NCBI RefSeq assembly: GCF_002086115.1
Contig: NZ_MVHJ01000031.1
Location: forward strand, 1-62,681
Direction of reading: 5' to 3'
Length of the DNA stretch: 62,681 nucleotides
DNA from: Mycolicibacterium bacteremicum
GTDB lineage: Bacteria > Actinomycetota > Actinomycetes > Mycobacteriales > Mycobacteriaceae
Translations under genes and position numbers: made by a program
Part shown: positions 1 to 9,134 of the stretch, in pieces
Layout of the letters: every line of letters starts with the position of its first letter
Position numbering within the stretch: position 1 is the first letter of the stretch
The notes under the pieces: generated by a model
Databases searched by the model: none
What the model saw: the letters and a program-made list of their open reading frames with translations, nothing else
What the model was told of the DNA's origin: nothing

Positions 1-374
1 GTGGCGTCCATGATGGATACCGGCTTTCACACTCGGTGCCCGAGGGCACGATGAGGCAACACATGCCTGGTCCCGCAGGACCAGGGCAACCTTGCCGCGA
101 CCGGGGCCACGGTCTGGCGCTCACCGGGTGAAGATTGGGAGCGATGTTGCATTCGAACTTATGTTCGATCTTACGCCGAATATCGCTGTCCCGCAAGGGA
201 GAGATCGAAGGTCATCCGAACCACCCCGTGCCGTGCCGGACCGCTGCAGGACAGCGGCCAGTGCCGCGGTAGCTCCGGGTCGTCAACCCAGCCTTGTTGC
301 GTCCACCGGCGAGTTCGGCCACCGCTCATCGCGACCGAACACACCCCGCACCTCCGCCGCCCTAGACTCCACCC
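1..374. other. Left-edge region with no supported gene
   Basis: I see no coding region here that I would defend. The open frames crossing it on both strands lack family resemblance and run into the LysR gene in other frames. The stretch around 150-260 is less GC-rich than the flanks and may hold the promoter of the downstream LysR gene, but I cannot place -35 and -10 boxes with confidence. Confidence 0.5.
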
Positions 375-1256
375 ATGGACCTCGACGAGCTGCACTGGTT
401 CGTCGTCCTGGCCGAGACCGAGCATGTCACCGACGCGGCCGCCGAACTGGGAATCAGCCAGCCGACCCTCTCCCGCGCGCTGAGCCGGTTGGAGAGCAGG
501 ATCGGCGCACCGCTGTTCGACCGGGTGAACCGCCGCCTCCAGCTCAACACCTACGGCGCAATCCTGCTCGAGCACGCCCGCCGCAGTATCGCCGAAATCA
601 CCAGCGCCGCAGAGCGGATCGCCGCACTGCGGGATCCGGACACCGGGACGGTGCGGCTGGCCTTCCTGCATTCCCAGGCCGGCGGCTTCGTGCCGGACCT
701 GCTGCGCCGCTTCCGCGCCGAGGCGCCGCAGGTGCAGTTCGAACTCTTCCAGGGCGCCACGCTGGACATCCTCGACCGTCTCGACGGCGGGCACGTGGAC
801 CTGGCCATCACCTCGCCACGCCCCGCCGGGTATCCGTGGCGGGTGCTCTACGGTGAGCGCCTGTGCCTGGCCGTCCCCCGCGAGCACCGATTCGCCGAGC
901 GCAGCCGACTGCGACTGGCTGACACCGGTGATGAGCCCTTCGTGGCACTACAACCGGGGTTCGGGCTGCGTCAGCTGACCGACGAACTGTGCGCCGCCGC
1001 CGGTATCGCACCCACGATCGTGTTCGAGGCGATGGAAATCCCGACCGTAGAAGGCTTGGTGGCAGCGGGATTCGGCGTTGCCGTCGTACCGGTGCCACAC
1101 CCCGATCGTGCCGACACCGGGGTCGCCTACATCCCGCTGTCCGAGCCCACCGCCAAGCGTCAACTGGGTTTGACGTGGCGACCGGATCGAGAGCTGCCGC
1201 CCGCGGCATCCCGGCTCGTCGAGTTCGTCATGCATAATCTGCATGAACTCGCCTAA
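375..1256 (+). CDS. LysR-family transcriptional regulator
   Basis: This is a 293-residue LysR-type regulator. Residues 1-60 form the winged helix-turn-helix: the segment around residues 18-36 (DAAAELGISQPTLSRALSR) is the classic LysR recognition helix region. The rest is the periplasmic-binding-like effector domain, which starts with an RLAFLHS strand typical of the family. The length matches the usual 290-320 residues. ATG at 375 opens directly with MDLDELHWFV, the normal LysR N-terminus. It lies 47 bases upstream of an MFS transporter on the same strand, so it probably controls that exporter in response to an unknown small molecule. The ligand cannot be told from sequence. Confidence 0.93.
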   Translation: MDLDELHWFVVLAETEHVTDAAAELGISQPTLSRALSRLESRIGAPLFDRVNRRLQLNTYGAILLEHARRSIAEITSAAERIAALRDPDTGTVRLAFLHSQAGGFVPDLLRRFRAEAPQVQFELFQGATLDILDRLDGGHVDLAITSPRPAGYPWRVLYGERLCLAVPREHRFAERSRLRLADTGDEPFVALQPGFGLRQLTDELCAAAGIAPTIVFEAMEIPTVEGLVAAGFGVAVVPVPHPDRADTGVAYIPLSEPTAKRQLGLTWRPDRELPPAASRLVEFVMHNLHELA

Positions 1257-1265
1257 TTCCATACA

Positions 1266-1295
1266 TTGGACACATTCGCTACGCCACTCTTAATC
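1266..1295 (+). promoter_or_regulatory. Possible promoter of the MFS gene, near-leaderless
   Basis: TTGGAC (1266-1271) and TTAATC (1290-1295) are separated by 18 bases. The -10 box ends eight bases before the GTG at 1304, so a transcript from it would start at or next to the start codon. Leaderless messages are common in mycobacteria. No ribosome-binding site is visible before this GTG, which fits. This is inferred from spacing only. Confidence 0.35.
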
Positions 1296-1303
1296 TCGGC
1301 TGA

Positions 1304-2527
1304 GTGACCACGACCCTGAGCCCGACCGACTGGCAGGGGCATTCTCGCGGCTCGTCCGAGTACCGTCGCCTGCTGGCCGCCCTGTTCTTCGGTGGTGTCG
1401 CGACATTCGCCCAGCTGTACTCGCCGCAGGCCGTGCTACCGATGATCGCCGGCGATCTGGGCACCGGTGCCGCCCACGCCGCCCTGCTGGTCTCGGCGGC
1501 CACCGTCGGTCTGGCCATCGGGGTCATCCCGTGGGCGGCCCTCGCCGACCGGGTCGGCCGCGTCCAGGCGATGACGTTGTCCATCACGGCGGCAACGGTT
1601 CTCGGACTGCTGGTTCCGCTGGCACCCACTTCGGAGCTGCTGCTGGCCGGCCGCTTCTTCGAAGGCCTCATGCTGGGCGGGGTCCCGGCCATCGCCATCG
1701 CCTATCTGTCCGAGGAGATCGATCCGGGCCATGCTGCCCGCGCCGCGGGCAGCTATGTGGCCGGCAGCACCATCGGCGGACTGACCGGTCGCCTGATCAC
1801 CGGGCCGGTGGCCGAGTTCGCCGGATGGCGTATCGGCGTCGTCACCGTCGCGGTGCTGTGCGCACTGTCCGCCGCCGCCTTCGTCAAACTCGCACCGCCG
1901 GCGCGCGGATTCCGGCCGGCCCGCATCCAGGGTCTCGGCCGCCGACTGCTGGACAATCTGCGCTCGCCCCGCCAGCTCGTGCTTTATAGCCAGGCCTTCC
2001 TGCTGATGGGTGGATTCGTGGCGATCTACAACTTCCTCGGCTTCCGGCTGGCCGCGGCGCCGTTCGACCTTCCCCAGACGATGGTCAGCCTGGTCTTCCT
2101 CGCCTATCTGGCCGGCACCTGGGCCTCGGCCCGGGCCGGTGCCGAGGCCGGCCGGTTCGGCCGCAAGCCCGTGCTGCTGACCTCGATCGCCACCATGATC
2201 ATCGGCACCGCGCTCACCATCAGCTCGCAGCTCCCGGTGGTACTGATCGGACTCCTGATCGCCACCGCCGGATTCTTCGGCGCACACGCGATCGCCTCCG
2301 GCTGGGTCGGCGCCGCGGCCGGGGCGGGCAAGGCGCAGGCTTCCGCGTTGTACAACCTGTTCTATTACGCGGGCTCCAGCGCCATCGGCTGGTTCGGCGG
2401 AGTGGCCTTCGACGCGGCGGGTTGGACCGCGGTCGCCGGTGTGGTGATCGGACTGGCGGTGCTGGCCGGCGCGCTGGCCTTCGCCGCGCTGGAGAATCCG
2501 TGTCGCGACCGGCTCCGGGCCGGCTGA
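1304..2527 (+). CDS. MFS transporter, YnfM-like drug/metabolite exporter
   Basis: This 407-residue protein is hydrophobic throughout, with about 12 predicted membrane segments. It has the major-facilitator loop motif between helices 2 and 3 (WAALADRVGRVQ, near residue 78). The second half repeats the pattern with an RFGRKPVLL loop. The overall sequence looks most like YnfM-type inner-membrane exporters, which are often encoded beside a LysR regulator, as here. The GTG start at 1304 gives MTTTLSPTDW and a short cytoplasmic N-terminus. It is probably an exporter in the cytoplasmic membrane under control of the upstream LysR protein. The substrate is unknown. Confidence 0.9.
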   Translation: MTTTLSPTDWQGHSRGSSEYRRLLAALFFGGVATFAQLYSPQAVLPMIAGDLGTGAAHAALLVSAATVGLAIGVIPWAALADRVGRVQAMTLSITAATVLGLLVPLAPTSELLLAGRFFEGLMLGGVPAIAIAYLSEEIDPGHAARAAGSYVAGSTIGGLTGRLITGPVAEFAGWRIGVVTVAVLCALSAAAFVKLAPPARGFRPARIQGLGRRLLDNLRSPRQLVLYSQAFLLMGGFVAIYNFLGFRLAAAPFDLPQTMVSLVFLAYLAGTWASARAGAEAGRFGRKPVLLTSIATMIIGTALTISSQLPVVLIGLLIATAGFFGAHAIASGWVGAAAGAGKAQASALYNLFYYAGSSAIGWFGGVAFDAAGWTAVAGVVIGLAVLAGALAFAALENPCRDRLRAG

Positions 2528-2580
2528 CCGATGCCGCCCGGGGTTTCAGTTATCTAACCTAGTGGCATATCGTGGCGGCC

Positions 2581-3807
2581 ATGGACTTCGCGATGTCGGC
2601 CAAAGCAGCTGATTACCACAAGCGTCTCTCCGACTTCATGGTCGAGAACGTCCTCCCGGCCGAGGAGTCCTACCACGCCTACCGGGAGGAGAAGGGCCCC
2701 AAGGACCACACGGTGCCCCCGGTCGTCGAGGAGCTCAAGGCCAAGGCCAAGGCGGCCGGGTTGTGGAACCTGTTCCTGCCCTCGGAGTCCGGGCTGACCA
2801 ACCTGGAGTACTCGCCGCTGGCCGAGCTGACGGGTTGGAGCATGGAGATCGCCCCCGAGGTGGTGAACTGTGCCGCCCCGGACACCGGCAACATGGAGAC
2901 CCTGCACCTGTTCGCCACCGAGGCCCAGCGCGCACAGTGGCTCGAACCGCTGCTGGCCGGTGAGATCCGCAGTGCGTTCGCGATGACCGAGCCCGCGGTG
3001 GCCTCCAGCGACGCCCGCAACATCGAGACCACCATGCTGCGCGACGGCGGCGACTACGTGATCAACGGCCGCAAGTGGTGGATCACCGGTGCCGCCGATC
3101 CGCGCTGCAAACTGCTGATCGTGATGGGCCGGACCAATCCCGACGCCGCGTCACACCAGCAGCAGTCGATGATCCTGGTTCCCGCCGACACGCCCGGCGT
3201 CGACATCCAGCGGTCGCTGCCGGTGTTCGGTTGGCAGGACCAGCACGGCCACTGCGAGATCGTCTTCGACAACGTGCGGGTGCCCGCCGAGAATCTGCTG
3301 CACGAAGAGGGCAGCGGGTTCGCCATCGCCCAGGCCCGGTTGGGGCCGGGCCGCATCCACCACTGCATGCGTGCCCTCGGTGCGGCCGAGCGGGCACTGG
3401 CCCTCATGGTCGACCGCGTGCAGAAGCGCGTCGCCTTCGGTAAGCCGCTGGCCGAGCAGGGTGTGGTGCGCGAGCAGATCGCCACATCACGCAACGAGAT
3501 CGACCAGGCAAGGCTGCTGTGTGAGAAGGCCGCCTGGACCATCGACCAGAACGGCAACAAGGCCGCTCACGTGCTGGTCTCCCAGATCAAGGCGGTGGCT
3601 CCGCAGGTCGCCTGCAATGTGATCGACCGCGCCATCCAGGTGCACGGCGGCGCCGGCGTGTCCGATGACTTCCCGCTGGCCCGGCTCTACGCGTGGCACC
3701 GCGCGATGCGGCTGTTCGACGGACCCGACGAGGTGCACATGCGCACCATCGCCCGTGCCGAACTGGGCAGGGAGAAATCGGCCCTCGCGGCGGCTGTGAC
3801 ACAGTAG
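2581..3807 (+). CDS. Acyl-CoA dehydrogenase (FadE2-like)
   Basis: This 408-residue flavoenzyme has the full acyl-CoA dehydrogenase fold. The helical N-terminal domain is followed by the FAD-contacting FAMTEPAVASSD and WWITGAADPRC stretches around residues 135-175. The C-terminal domain contains the IQVHGGAGVSDDFPLARLYAWHR block near the end. It oxidises an acyl-CoA to the 2-enoyl-CoA. I start it at ATG 2581 because homologues begin MDFAMSAK; an in-frame GTG at 2572 would add three residues. It is followed after five bases by a PtpB-like phosphatase, the same pair as Rv0154c (fadE2) and Rv0153c in M. tuberculosis. The natural substrate is not evident; a branched or long-chain acyl-CoA is possible. 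Confidence 0.95.
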   Translation: MDFAMSAKAADYHKRLSDFMVENVLPAEESYHAYREEKGPKDHTVPPVVEELKAKAKAAGLWNLFLPSESGLTNLEYSPLAELTGWSMEIAPEVVNCAAPDTGNMETLHLFATEAQRAQWLEPLLAGEIRSAFAMTEPAVASSDARNIETTMLRDGGDYVINGRKWWITGAADPRCKLLIVMGRTNPDAASHQQQSMILVPADTPGVDIQRSLPVFGWQDQHGHCEIVFDNVRVPAENLLHEEGSGFAIAQARLGPGRIHHCMRALGAAERALALMVDRVQKRVAFGKPLAEQGVVREQIATSRNEIDQARLLCEKAAWTIDQNGNKAAHVLVSQIKAVAPQVACNVIDRAIQVHGGAGVSDDFPLARLYAWHRAMRLFDGPDEVHMRTIARAELGREKSALAAAVTQ

Positions 3808-3812
3808 AGAAC

Positions 3813-4598
3813 GTGGAACTGACGGGAGCCTGGAACTTTCGCGACGTCGCCGAATCGACCGGTATCCGGCCCGGGCTCCTGTTCCGATCCAGTGAGCTGA
3901 GCAGGCTCACCGACGAGGGCCGCGCGGCGCTGCTGAGCCTGGGCATCCACGATGTGGCCGATCTGCGGTCGCGTCGCGAGCTCGAGCGCCGTGGCCCGGG
4001 TCAGGTACCGCCCGAGGTGGCGCTGCACCACCTGCCGTTCCACTTCGAGGACGACTCGGCCCAGGACGCGCCGCACGAGGCGACCTTCCAGCGGGTGATG
4101 TCGGAGTCGCCCGAGGGTGAGGATGTCGCCGAGTCCGCCAAGCGCTACATGACCGAGGTCTACGAGGAATTCCCCGCACTGACCGGTGCGCAGGTGGCGG
4201 TCCGTCAGGTGATCTCACTGCTGGCCGACGGACGACCGGTCATCGCGCACTGCTTCGCGGGTAAGGACCGCACCGGCTTCACGGTCGCCACCGTGCTGGA
4301 GGCCGTCGGCGTACCGCGCGATGCGATCGTGACCGACTTCCTGCGCAGCAACGACGCCATCGACCCGCTGCGCGAATCCATCATGGAGTCGGTCAAGGCC
4401 CGTGCCGGCGAGACACCCGAGGTGCTGACCTTCGCCGAGGCCCGGCTCACCGATGCCGTGCTCGGAGTGCGTGAGGAGTACCTCGACGCGGCGCGCCGCA
4501 AGCTCGACGAGCGATATGGTTCGCCGGCCGGTTTCCTGCAGGCCGCCGGTGTCACCGACGACGACCTGGCCCGGCTGCGGGCTCAGCTGACTAACTGA
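3813..4598 (+). CDS. ptpB: Protein-tyrosine phosphatase of the PtpB family
   Basis: This is a 261-residue phosphatase whose signature loop HCFAGKDRTG (Cys147 nucleophile, Arg153) is the one seen in mycobacterial PtpB, an enzyme with dual protein-tyrosine and phosphoinositide activity. The N-terminus (WNFRDVAES, then GLLFRSSELSRL) also follows the family. The GTG start at 3813 lies five bases after the fadE2-like stop, so the two are probably cotranscribed. In pathogens PtpB is secreted and acts on host signalling. Here there is no signal peptide and the host looks environmental, so its role is open. Its last eight bases overlap the end of the convergent DUF456 gene. Confidence 0.92.
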   Translation: MELTGAWNFRDVAESTGIRPGLLFRSSELSRLTDEGRAALLSLGIHDVADLRSRRELERRGPGQVPPEVALHHLPFHFEDDSAQDAPHEATFQRVMSESPEGEDVAESAKRYMTEVYEEFPALTGAQVAVRQVISLLADGRPVIAHCFAGKDRTGFTVATVLEAVGVPRDAIVTDFLRSNDAIDPLRESIMESVKARAGETPEVLTFAEARLTDAVLGVREEYLDAARRKLDERYGSPAGFLQAAGVTDDDLARLRAQLTN

Positions 4599-5073
4599 GC
4601 AGCACGCCGATCACCCAGGTGACGGTCGCGAGCAGCGCACCGGTCAGCTCCACCCCCACCGACAGCGCGACGCCCTTGAGCGCGTGCACCGTCGAGGCCC
4701 ACGCGCGGGTGGGATCCCGGCGCAACGCCAGCTCGGCCAGATACACCCCGAGCACGAAACCGATCAGCAGACCGATCACCGGGATGACGAAGAATCCGAC
4801 GATGCCGGCGATGGCGCCGAGCACCAGGACCGAGGTGCGGACATCGGCCCGGCGCATGCGTTGCACCGGCCAGGTGTACTTGATGATCTCGGCGGCCACA
4901 TACAGTGCCGCCGCGATACCGAAGGTCACCCAGGACGTCGTCGAGCCCTCCACATAGGCCCACACCCCGATCGCCCCGATGACCAGCAGGCCGCCCGGCA
5001 GGATCGGCACGATGATGCCGACCAGGCCGATGGCGATCGCCAGCGCGACGCCGATGATGCCCAGCGTTTCCAT
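4591..5073 (-). CDS. DUF456 family membrane protein
   Basis: This is a small 160-residue integral membrane protein with about four or five hydrophobic segments. It is rich in Gly/Ile/Val, including the motif GLVGIIVPILPGGLLVIGAI near the N-terminus that typifies DUF456. The function of the family is unknown. The ATG at 5073 lies three bases after the stop of the HAD gene, so it is the last gene of the minus-strand operon. Its stop overlaps the end of ptpB on the other strand. Confidence 0.85.
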   Translation of the reverse strand: METLGIIGVALAIAIGLVGIIVPILPGGLLVIGAIGVWAYVEGSTTSWVTFGIAAALYVAAEIIKYTWPVQRMRRADVRTSVLVLGAIAGIVGFFVIPVIGLLIGFVLGVYLAELALRRDPTRAWASTVHALKGVALSVGVELTGALLATVTWVIGVLLS

Positions 5074-5076
5074 CGG

Positions 5077-5775
5077 TCAGGCCCCCAGCTGTCGGGCCAG
5101 GTCGATGAAATCGTGTGCCACGACGTCGAACTCGCCGTCCTCGACGGTCGGCAGCGGGTGGCCGGGCCCGCGTTCCAGCGGCCGCACGACATAACCGGTA
5201 CGCAGTCCGCTGTCCCGCGCGGCCCGCAGATCGCCCGGGTGACACGCCACCAGCATCAGGTCGCCCGGCGCCACGTCGAGCAGTCGCGCACACCCCTGAT
5301 AGGCCTGCGGATCGGGTTTGTAGTGCCCGAACAGCTCGGCGGAGATGACGCAGTCCCACGGCAGCCCGGCATTCTTGGCCATATCGGTCAGCAACGAGAC
5401 ATTGCCGTTGGACAGCGTGGTGATGACGAAGCGCTGTTTGAGCCGTTGCAGTCCGGGGACCGCGTCCGGCCACGGAATCAGCCGGTGCCAGGCCCGGTTC
5501 AGGTCGTCGATATCCGACTCGGGCACTGCGGCATCACCGAGCAACTCGAGCAGGATCTCCCGGTGCAGATCGTCGATGCGGGTCCACGGCAGCTCACCAC
5601 GACGTACCCGATCCATGGCCGGGGCATAACCGGCCCGCCAGGCGTCGGCGAACGACACCCAATCCCGTTGCAGGCCCTGGCGGGATCCGAAGGATTGCAG
5701 TTCGGCGATGATGCCGGACCGCCAGTCCACCACCGTGCCGAACACGTCGAATGCCAACGCGCGCGGGCCGGTCAC
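5077..5775 (-). CDS. Haloacid dehalogenase type II (HAD superfamily)
   Basis: This is a 232-residue HAD hydrolase. Motif I is FDVFGTVVDW near residue 10, with the nucleophilic Asp followed by Val-Phe-Gly-Thr as in L-2-haloacid dehalogenases. Motif II is TTLSNGN, and the conserved lysine lies in FGHYKPDPQAY. The type II cap domain follows motif I. It would hydrolyse a 2-haloalkanoate or a related phosphorylated substrate. Its start shares one base with the stop of the quinone oxidoreductase gene upstream, so translation is coupled. The true substrate in this operon is unknown. Confidence 0.88.
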   Translation of the reverse strand: MTGPRALAFDVFGTVVDWRSGIIAELQSFGSRQGLQRDWVSFADAWRAGYAPAMDRVRRGELPWTRIDDLHREILLELLGDAAVPESDIDDLNRAWHRLIPWPDAVPGLQRLKQRFVITTLSNGNVSLLTDMAKNAGLPWDCVISAELFGHYKPDPQAYQGCARLLDVAPGDLMLVACHPGDLRAARDSGLRTGYVVRPLERGPGHPLPTVEDGEFDVVAHDFIDLARQLGA

Positions 5776-6737
5776 TACGGCTCCAGGACGAGCTTGCCGT
5801 GAATCTTGCCGTCCGCCAACGCCTGCAGTGCCGCGGCACCGTCGGACAGCGGATACCGCACCGGCGGCGGTGGTCGCAGACCCGCCTGCACCAACGCGCC
5901 GAGACCGGCCGCCATCTCCGCACCCGCGCCCGGGGTCACCCGGGCGAACTCACCCCAGCCCACCCCGACGATGCTGATGTTGCGCAGCAGCAGCCGGTTG
6001 ACCTTGACGGTGGGGATGCCGCCCGCGGCGAAACCGATGACCAGCAGCCGACCTTCGGGGGCCAGCACCCGCACGGCGTCGTCGAACGGGTCACCCCCGA
6101 CCGGGTCGACGACCATGTTCACGCCTCGACCGCCGGTGGCGTCCAGCACGGCCTGGCGCCAGCCGTCGGCCAGCGGCAACACCACGTCGGCCCCGAGGCC
6201 GGTGACGAAGTCGATCGCGTCCGGACGGTGCACCATCGCGATCACCTTGGCGCCCAACGCCTTGGCGATCTGGATGCTCGCCACGCCGATACCGCCGGCG
6301 GAGCCGAGCACCAGCACGGTCTCCCCGGCCTGCAACGCGCCGCGACGGGTCAGGGCGAAGTACATCGTGGTGTAGTTGCCCAGCAGGCACACCGCCGTCG
6401 CATCGTCGATCCCGTCGGGGACCGGCAGCAGCGAGTCCGGGGCCACCGCGACCTGCTCGGCGTATCCGCCGATCATGGTGAATCCCGAAACATGCTGCCC
6501 GACGGCAAAACCGGAGTCGGCCGGCGCCGACCGTACGGTGCCGGCCACCTCCAGGCCCGGGGTGAACGGTGCCTCCAGCCGGAGCTGGTACTCACCCCTG
6601 GTCAGCAACAGGTCGGGAAAGCAGACGCCGGCCGCACCGACATCGACGATGACCGCGCCACCGGCAAGGGGCGCGTCGACATCGGTGTAGACCAGCCCCG
6701 CGGGTCCCGTGAGCTCCTGTGCTACAAGCGCTTTCAT
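5775..6737 (-). CDS. NADPH:quinone oxidoreductase, MDR family
   Basis: This 320-residue medium-chain dehydrogenase/reductase has no structural zinc-binding cysteines. The nucleotide-binding motif GSAGGIGVASIQIAK lies mid-protein, and the family stretch VVDPVGGDPFDDAV follows. It resembles Rv0149 of M. tuberculosis. I take the ATG at 6737 (MKALVAQE), because it overlaps the SDR stop in an ATGA arrangement and because MKAL is the normal MDR start. A longer frame from 6791 has no support. It is likely a one-electron or enal/quinone reductase working in the same pathway as its SDR and ALDH neighbours. Confidence 0.92.
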   Translation of the reverse strand: MKALVAQELTGPAGLVYTDVDAPLAGGAVIVDVGAAGVCFPDLLLTRGEYQLRLEAPFTPGLEVAGTVRSAPADSGFAVGQHVSGFTMIGGYAEQVAVAPDSLLPVPDGIDDATAVCLLGNYTTMYFALTRRGALQAGETVLVLGSAGGIGVASIQIAKALGAKVIAMVHRPDAIDFVTGLGADVVLPLADGWRQAVLDATGGRGVNMVVDPVGGDPFDDAVRVLAPEGRLLVIGFAAGGIPTVKVNRLLLRNISIVGVGWGEFARVTPGAGAEMAAGLGALVQAGLRPPPPVRYPLSDGAAALQALADGKIHGKLVLEP

Positions 6738-7597
6738 CCGAGCTTGAAGCTGGCCTGCTGTGCTGCCGACAGGTCGGTGATCTCGCCCCACTTGGCGGCC
6801 ACATCGTCGACCGACGGAACCTCACCGAAGGTGATGCCCTCGTTCTGGAACAGCGCGGTGCGCTGCACCTTGCCGCCGCCGACGATGAAGATCGAATCGG
6901 TGTCGGGCAGTTCCTCGGTCATCAGGTAGGCGACCACCGGGGCCACGTACTCGGGGGTCAGCTTCTCGAAGACCTCCGGCGGCAGGATGTCCTGCGTCAT
7001 CCGGGTCGCCGCGATCGGCGCGACGGCATTGGTCTTGATGTTGTACTTGGCGCCCTCCTGGGCCAGCGTGTTGATCAGGCCGACCAGGCCCAGCTTGGCC
7101 GCGCCGTAGTTGGCCTGGCCGAAGTTGCCGAACAGGCCACTGGTCGAGGTGGCGACCACGACGCGGCCGAAGCTCTGCTCGCGGAAATGCGGCCAGGCGG
7201 CGCGGATGACGTTGTAACCGCCATAGAGGTGCACCTTGAGCACGGCGTCCCAGGCCTCGAACGTCATCTTGTGGAAGGTGCCGTCGCGCAGGATGCCGGC
7301 GTTGCTGACCACGCCGTCGACCTTGCCGAACTCGTCGATGGCGGTCTTGATGATGTTCTCGGCGCCCTCGGTCTCGGCGACGCTGTCGTAGTTGGCGACG
7401 GCACGGCCGCCGGCGGCCTTGATCTCCTCGACGACCTGATCGGCCATGTTGTGTCCGGCGCCGGTGCCGTCACGGGCTCCGCCGAGGTCGTTGACCACGA
7501 CGCTGGCACCTTCACGGGCCAAAGTCAGGGCGTACTCACGGCCAAGTCCACCGCCGGCACCGGTGACGACGACAACGCGATCCTGCACTCCGGGCAT
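6734..7597 (-). CDS. Short-chain dehydrogenase (3-hydroxyacyl-CoA type, Rv0148-like)
   Basis: This 287-residue SDR has the cofactor motif TGAGGGLG near residue 13, the SNAGILRDGT motif, and the catalytic Ser (ATSTSGLFG) and Tyr-x3-Lys (YGAAK). It closely follows the dehydrogenase part of peroxisomal multifunctional enzyme 2 and mycobacterial Rv0148, so oxidation of a (3R)-hydroxyacyl-CoA or steroid is plausible. The stop overlaps the next start by four bases (ATGA). The start at 7597 begins MPGVQDRVVVVTGAG. A 97-base gap separates it from the ALDH gene upstream, so an internal promoter is possible. Confidence 0.93.
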   Translation of the reverse strand: MPGVQDRVVVVTGAGGGLGREYALTLAREGASVVVNDLGGARDGTGAGHNMADQVVEEIKAAGGRAVANYDSVAETEGAENIIKTAIDEFGKVDGVVSNAGILRDGTFHKMTFEAWDAVLKVHLYGGYNVIRAAWPHFREQSFGRVVVATSTSGLFGNFGQANYGAAKLGLVGLINTLAQEGAKYNIKTNAVAPIAATRMTQDILPPEVFEKLTPEYVAPVVAYLMTEELPDTDSIFIVGGGKVQRTALFQNEGITFGEVPSVDDVAAKWGEITDLSAAQQASFKLG

Positions 7598-7694
7598 GGG
7601 ATTCCTCTCTGAAGGCGCTAACAGGCATGACTATCGAGACGTTCCATCTCTGTATACGTCGCGCGATCCGGTCCCGGTGACCCGGGTCACCGCT

Positions 7695-9098
7695 TTAGAA
7701 CAGCTTGCGGGCCAGCTTCCACGCCCGGTCGGTGTAGGGCGGGTAGATCAGCTTGCCCAGGTCGGGACGAGTCGGCTTGGTGAGCACCGACTTCCGGTGG
7801 CTGAACTCCTCGAAGCCGTACCGGCCGTGGTAGGCCCCGGTACCGGACGGACCGACCCCGCCGAACGGCAGCTTGGTGGTGGCGAAGTGGAAGATCAGGT
7901 GGTTGACGACCATCCCGCCGGCAGGCACGTCACGGATCACCCGTTCGCGGACGGCCTTGGCCTTGGTGAACAGGTAGGCCGCCAACGGCTTGGGCCGGGC
8001 GTTGACGAATTCGATTGCCTCGTCCAGGTTCTGGACGGTGACGATCGGCAGCACGGGGCCGAAGATCTCGTCGGTCATCAGCGGCTCGCTCAACGACGGG
8101 TCGACGACGACGGTCGCGTCGAGTTCCAGCGCGTCCGGGTTGGCACCCCCGCCGATGACGACCTCACCCTCGGTGGCTGATACCGCGGCGGCCAGCCGGT
8201 CGAAGTGGCGGCGGTTGACGATCCGCTTGCCGCCGGTCGCCTCGGATTCGAAGGTCTGCACGGCGGCCTTGATCTTGGTGACCAGTTCATCCCGGATCGA
8301 GGCGTCGGCCAGCACATAGTCCGGGGCGATGCAGATCTGCCCGGAGTTGATCAACTTGGTCCAGGCGATGCGCTGGGCCGCGACGTCGATATCTGCGTCG
8401 GCGGCCACGATCACCGGGCTCTTGCCGCCCAGCTCGAGGGTGACCGGGGTCAGGTGCGCCGCGGCGGCCTGATAGACCTTGCGGCCGATCTCGGTGCCGC
8501 CGGTGAAGCAGATCTTGTCGAAACCCTGATCGATGAGTGCCTGGCTGACCAGACCGTCACCCTCGATGACGGCGACCGCCGCGGGGTCGAGGTACTTGGG
8601 GACCAGATCGGCCATCAGTGCCGAGGACGCCGGGGCCAACTCGGACGGCTTGAGCGCGACGGTGTTGCCGGCGGCCAGCGCGCCGACGGCGGGGCCGAGG
8701 GTGAGCGCGAAGGGGAAGTTCCAGGCACCGATCACCAGCACGGTGCCGTAGGGCTCGTATTCCACCCACCCCATACCGGGCAGCTGCGAGAGCTCGAGGA
8801 GCCGGTACCGGCGCTTGGCCCACTTTCCGACATTCTTGGCGGCGTCGGCTGCCTCGGCGGCGGTGCTGGCGACATCGGCCAGCCACGCCTCGAAGGGCTG
8901 GCGACCGAGGTCGGCCTTCAGCGCGGCGGCAATGGCCGTCTCGTTGTCGACGACCAGGCGCTCCAGCGCCCGCAGCTGGCCGCGGCGCCATTCGATATCG
9001 CGGGTGCGACCGGTGGCGTAGGTGGCGCGCAGCCCGGCGACCACGGCCGGGATGTCCGCGCCGACCATCGAGGTGGGCGCATCGGCATGAGTGGTCAT
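7695..9098 (-). CDS. Aldehyde dehydrogenase, class 3-like (Rv0147-like)
   Basis: This is a 467-residue NAD(P)-dependent aldehyde dehydrogenase. It shows the active-site glutamate motif VTLELGGKSP, the catalytic cysteine in SGQICIAPDY (the class 3 version) and the ITV-like block ending LPFGGVGPSGTG. It lacks the C-terminal membrane anchor of eukaryotic fatty aldehyde dehydrogenases. It converts aldehydes, probably fatty or aromatic, to acids. It lies between the methyltransferase and the SDR in an order matching M. tuberculosis Rv0146-Rv0148. A palindrome at 9135-9146 upstream may bind the nearby TetR protein. Confidence 0.94.
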   Translation of the reverse strand: MTTHADAPTSMVGADIPAVVAGLRATYATGRTRDIEWRRGQLRALERLVVDNETAIAAALKADLGRQPFEAWLADVASTAAEAADAAKNVGKWAKRRYRLLELSQLPGMGWVEYEPYGTVLVIGAWNFPFALTLGPAVGALAAGNTVALKPSELAPASSALMADLVPKYLDPAAVAVIEGDGLVSQALIDQGFDKICFTGGTEIGRKVYQAAAAHLTPVTLELGGKSPVIVAADADIDVAAQRIAWTKLINSGQICIAPDYVLADASIRDELVTKIKAAVQTFESEATGGKRIVNRRHFDRLAAAVSATEGEVVIGGGANPDALELDATVVVDPSLSEPLMTDEIFGPVLPIVTVQNLDEAIEFVNARPKPLAAYLFTKAKAVRERVIRDVPAGGMVVNHLIFHFATTKLPFGGVGPSGTGAYHGRYGFEEFSHRKSVLTKPTRPDLGKLIYPPYTDRAWKLARKLF

Positions 9099-9134
9099 GG
9101 GACCGTCCTTCCTGAGGAGAGGAAATTCGATCCT

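Noticed and set aside
92..856. Open frames at the left edge on both strands
   Set aside because: They overlap the LysR gene in other frames and are Arg/Pro-rich shadows.
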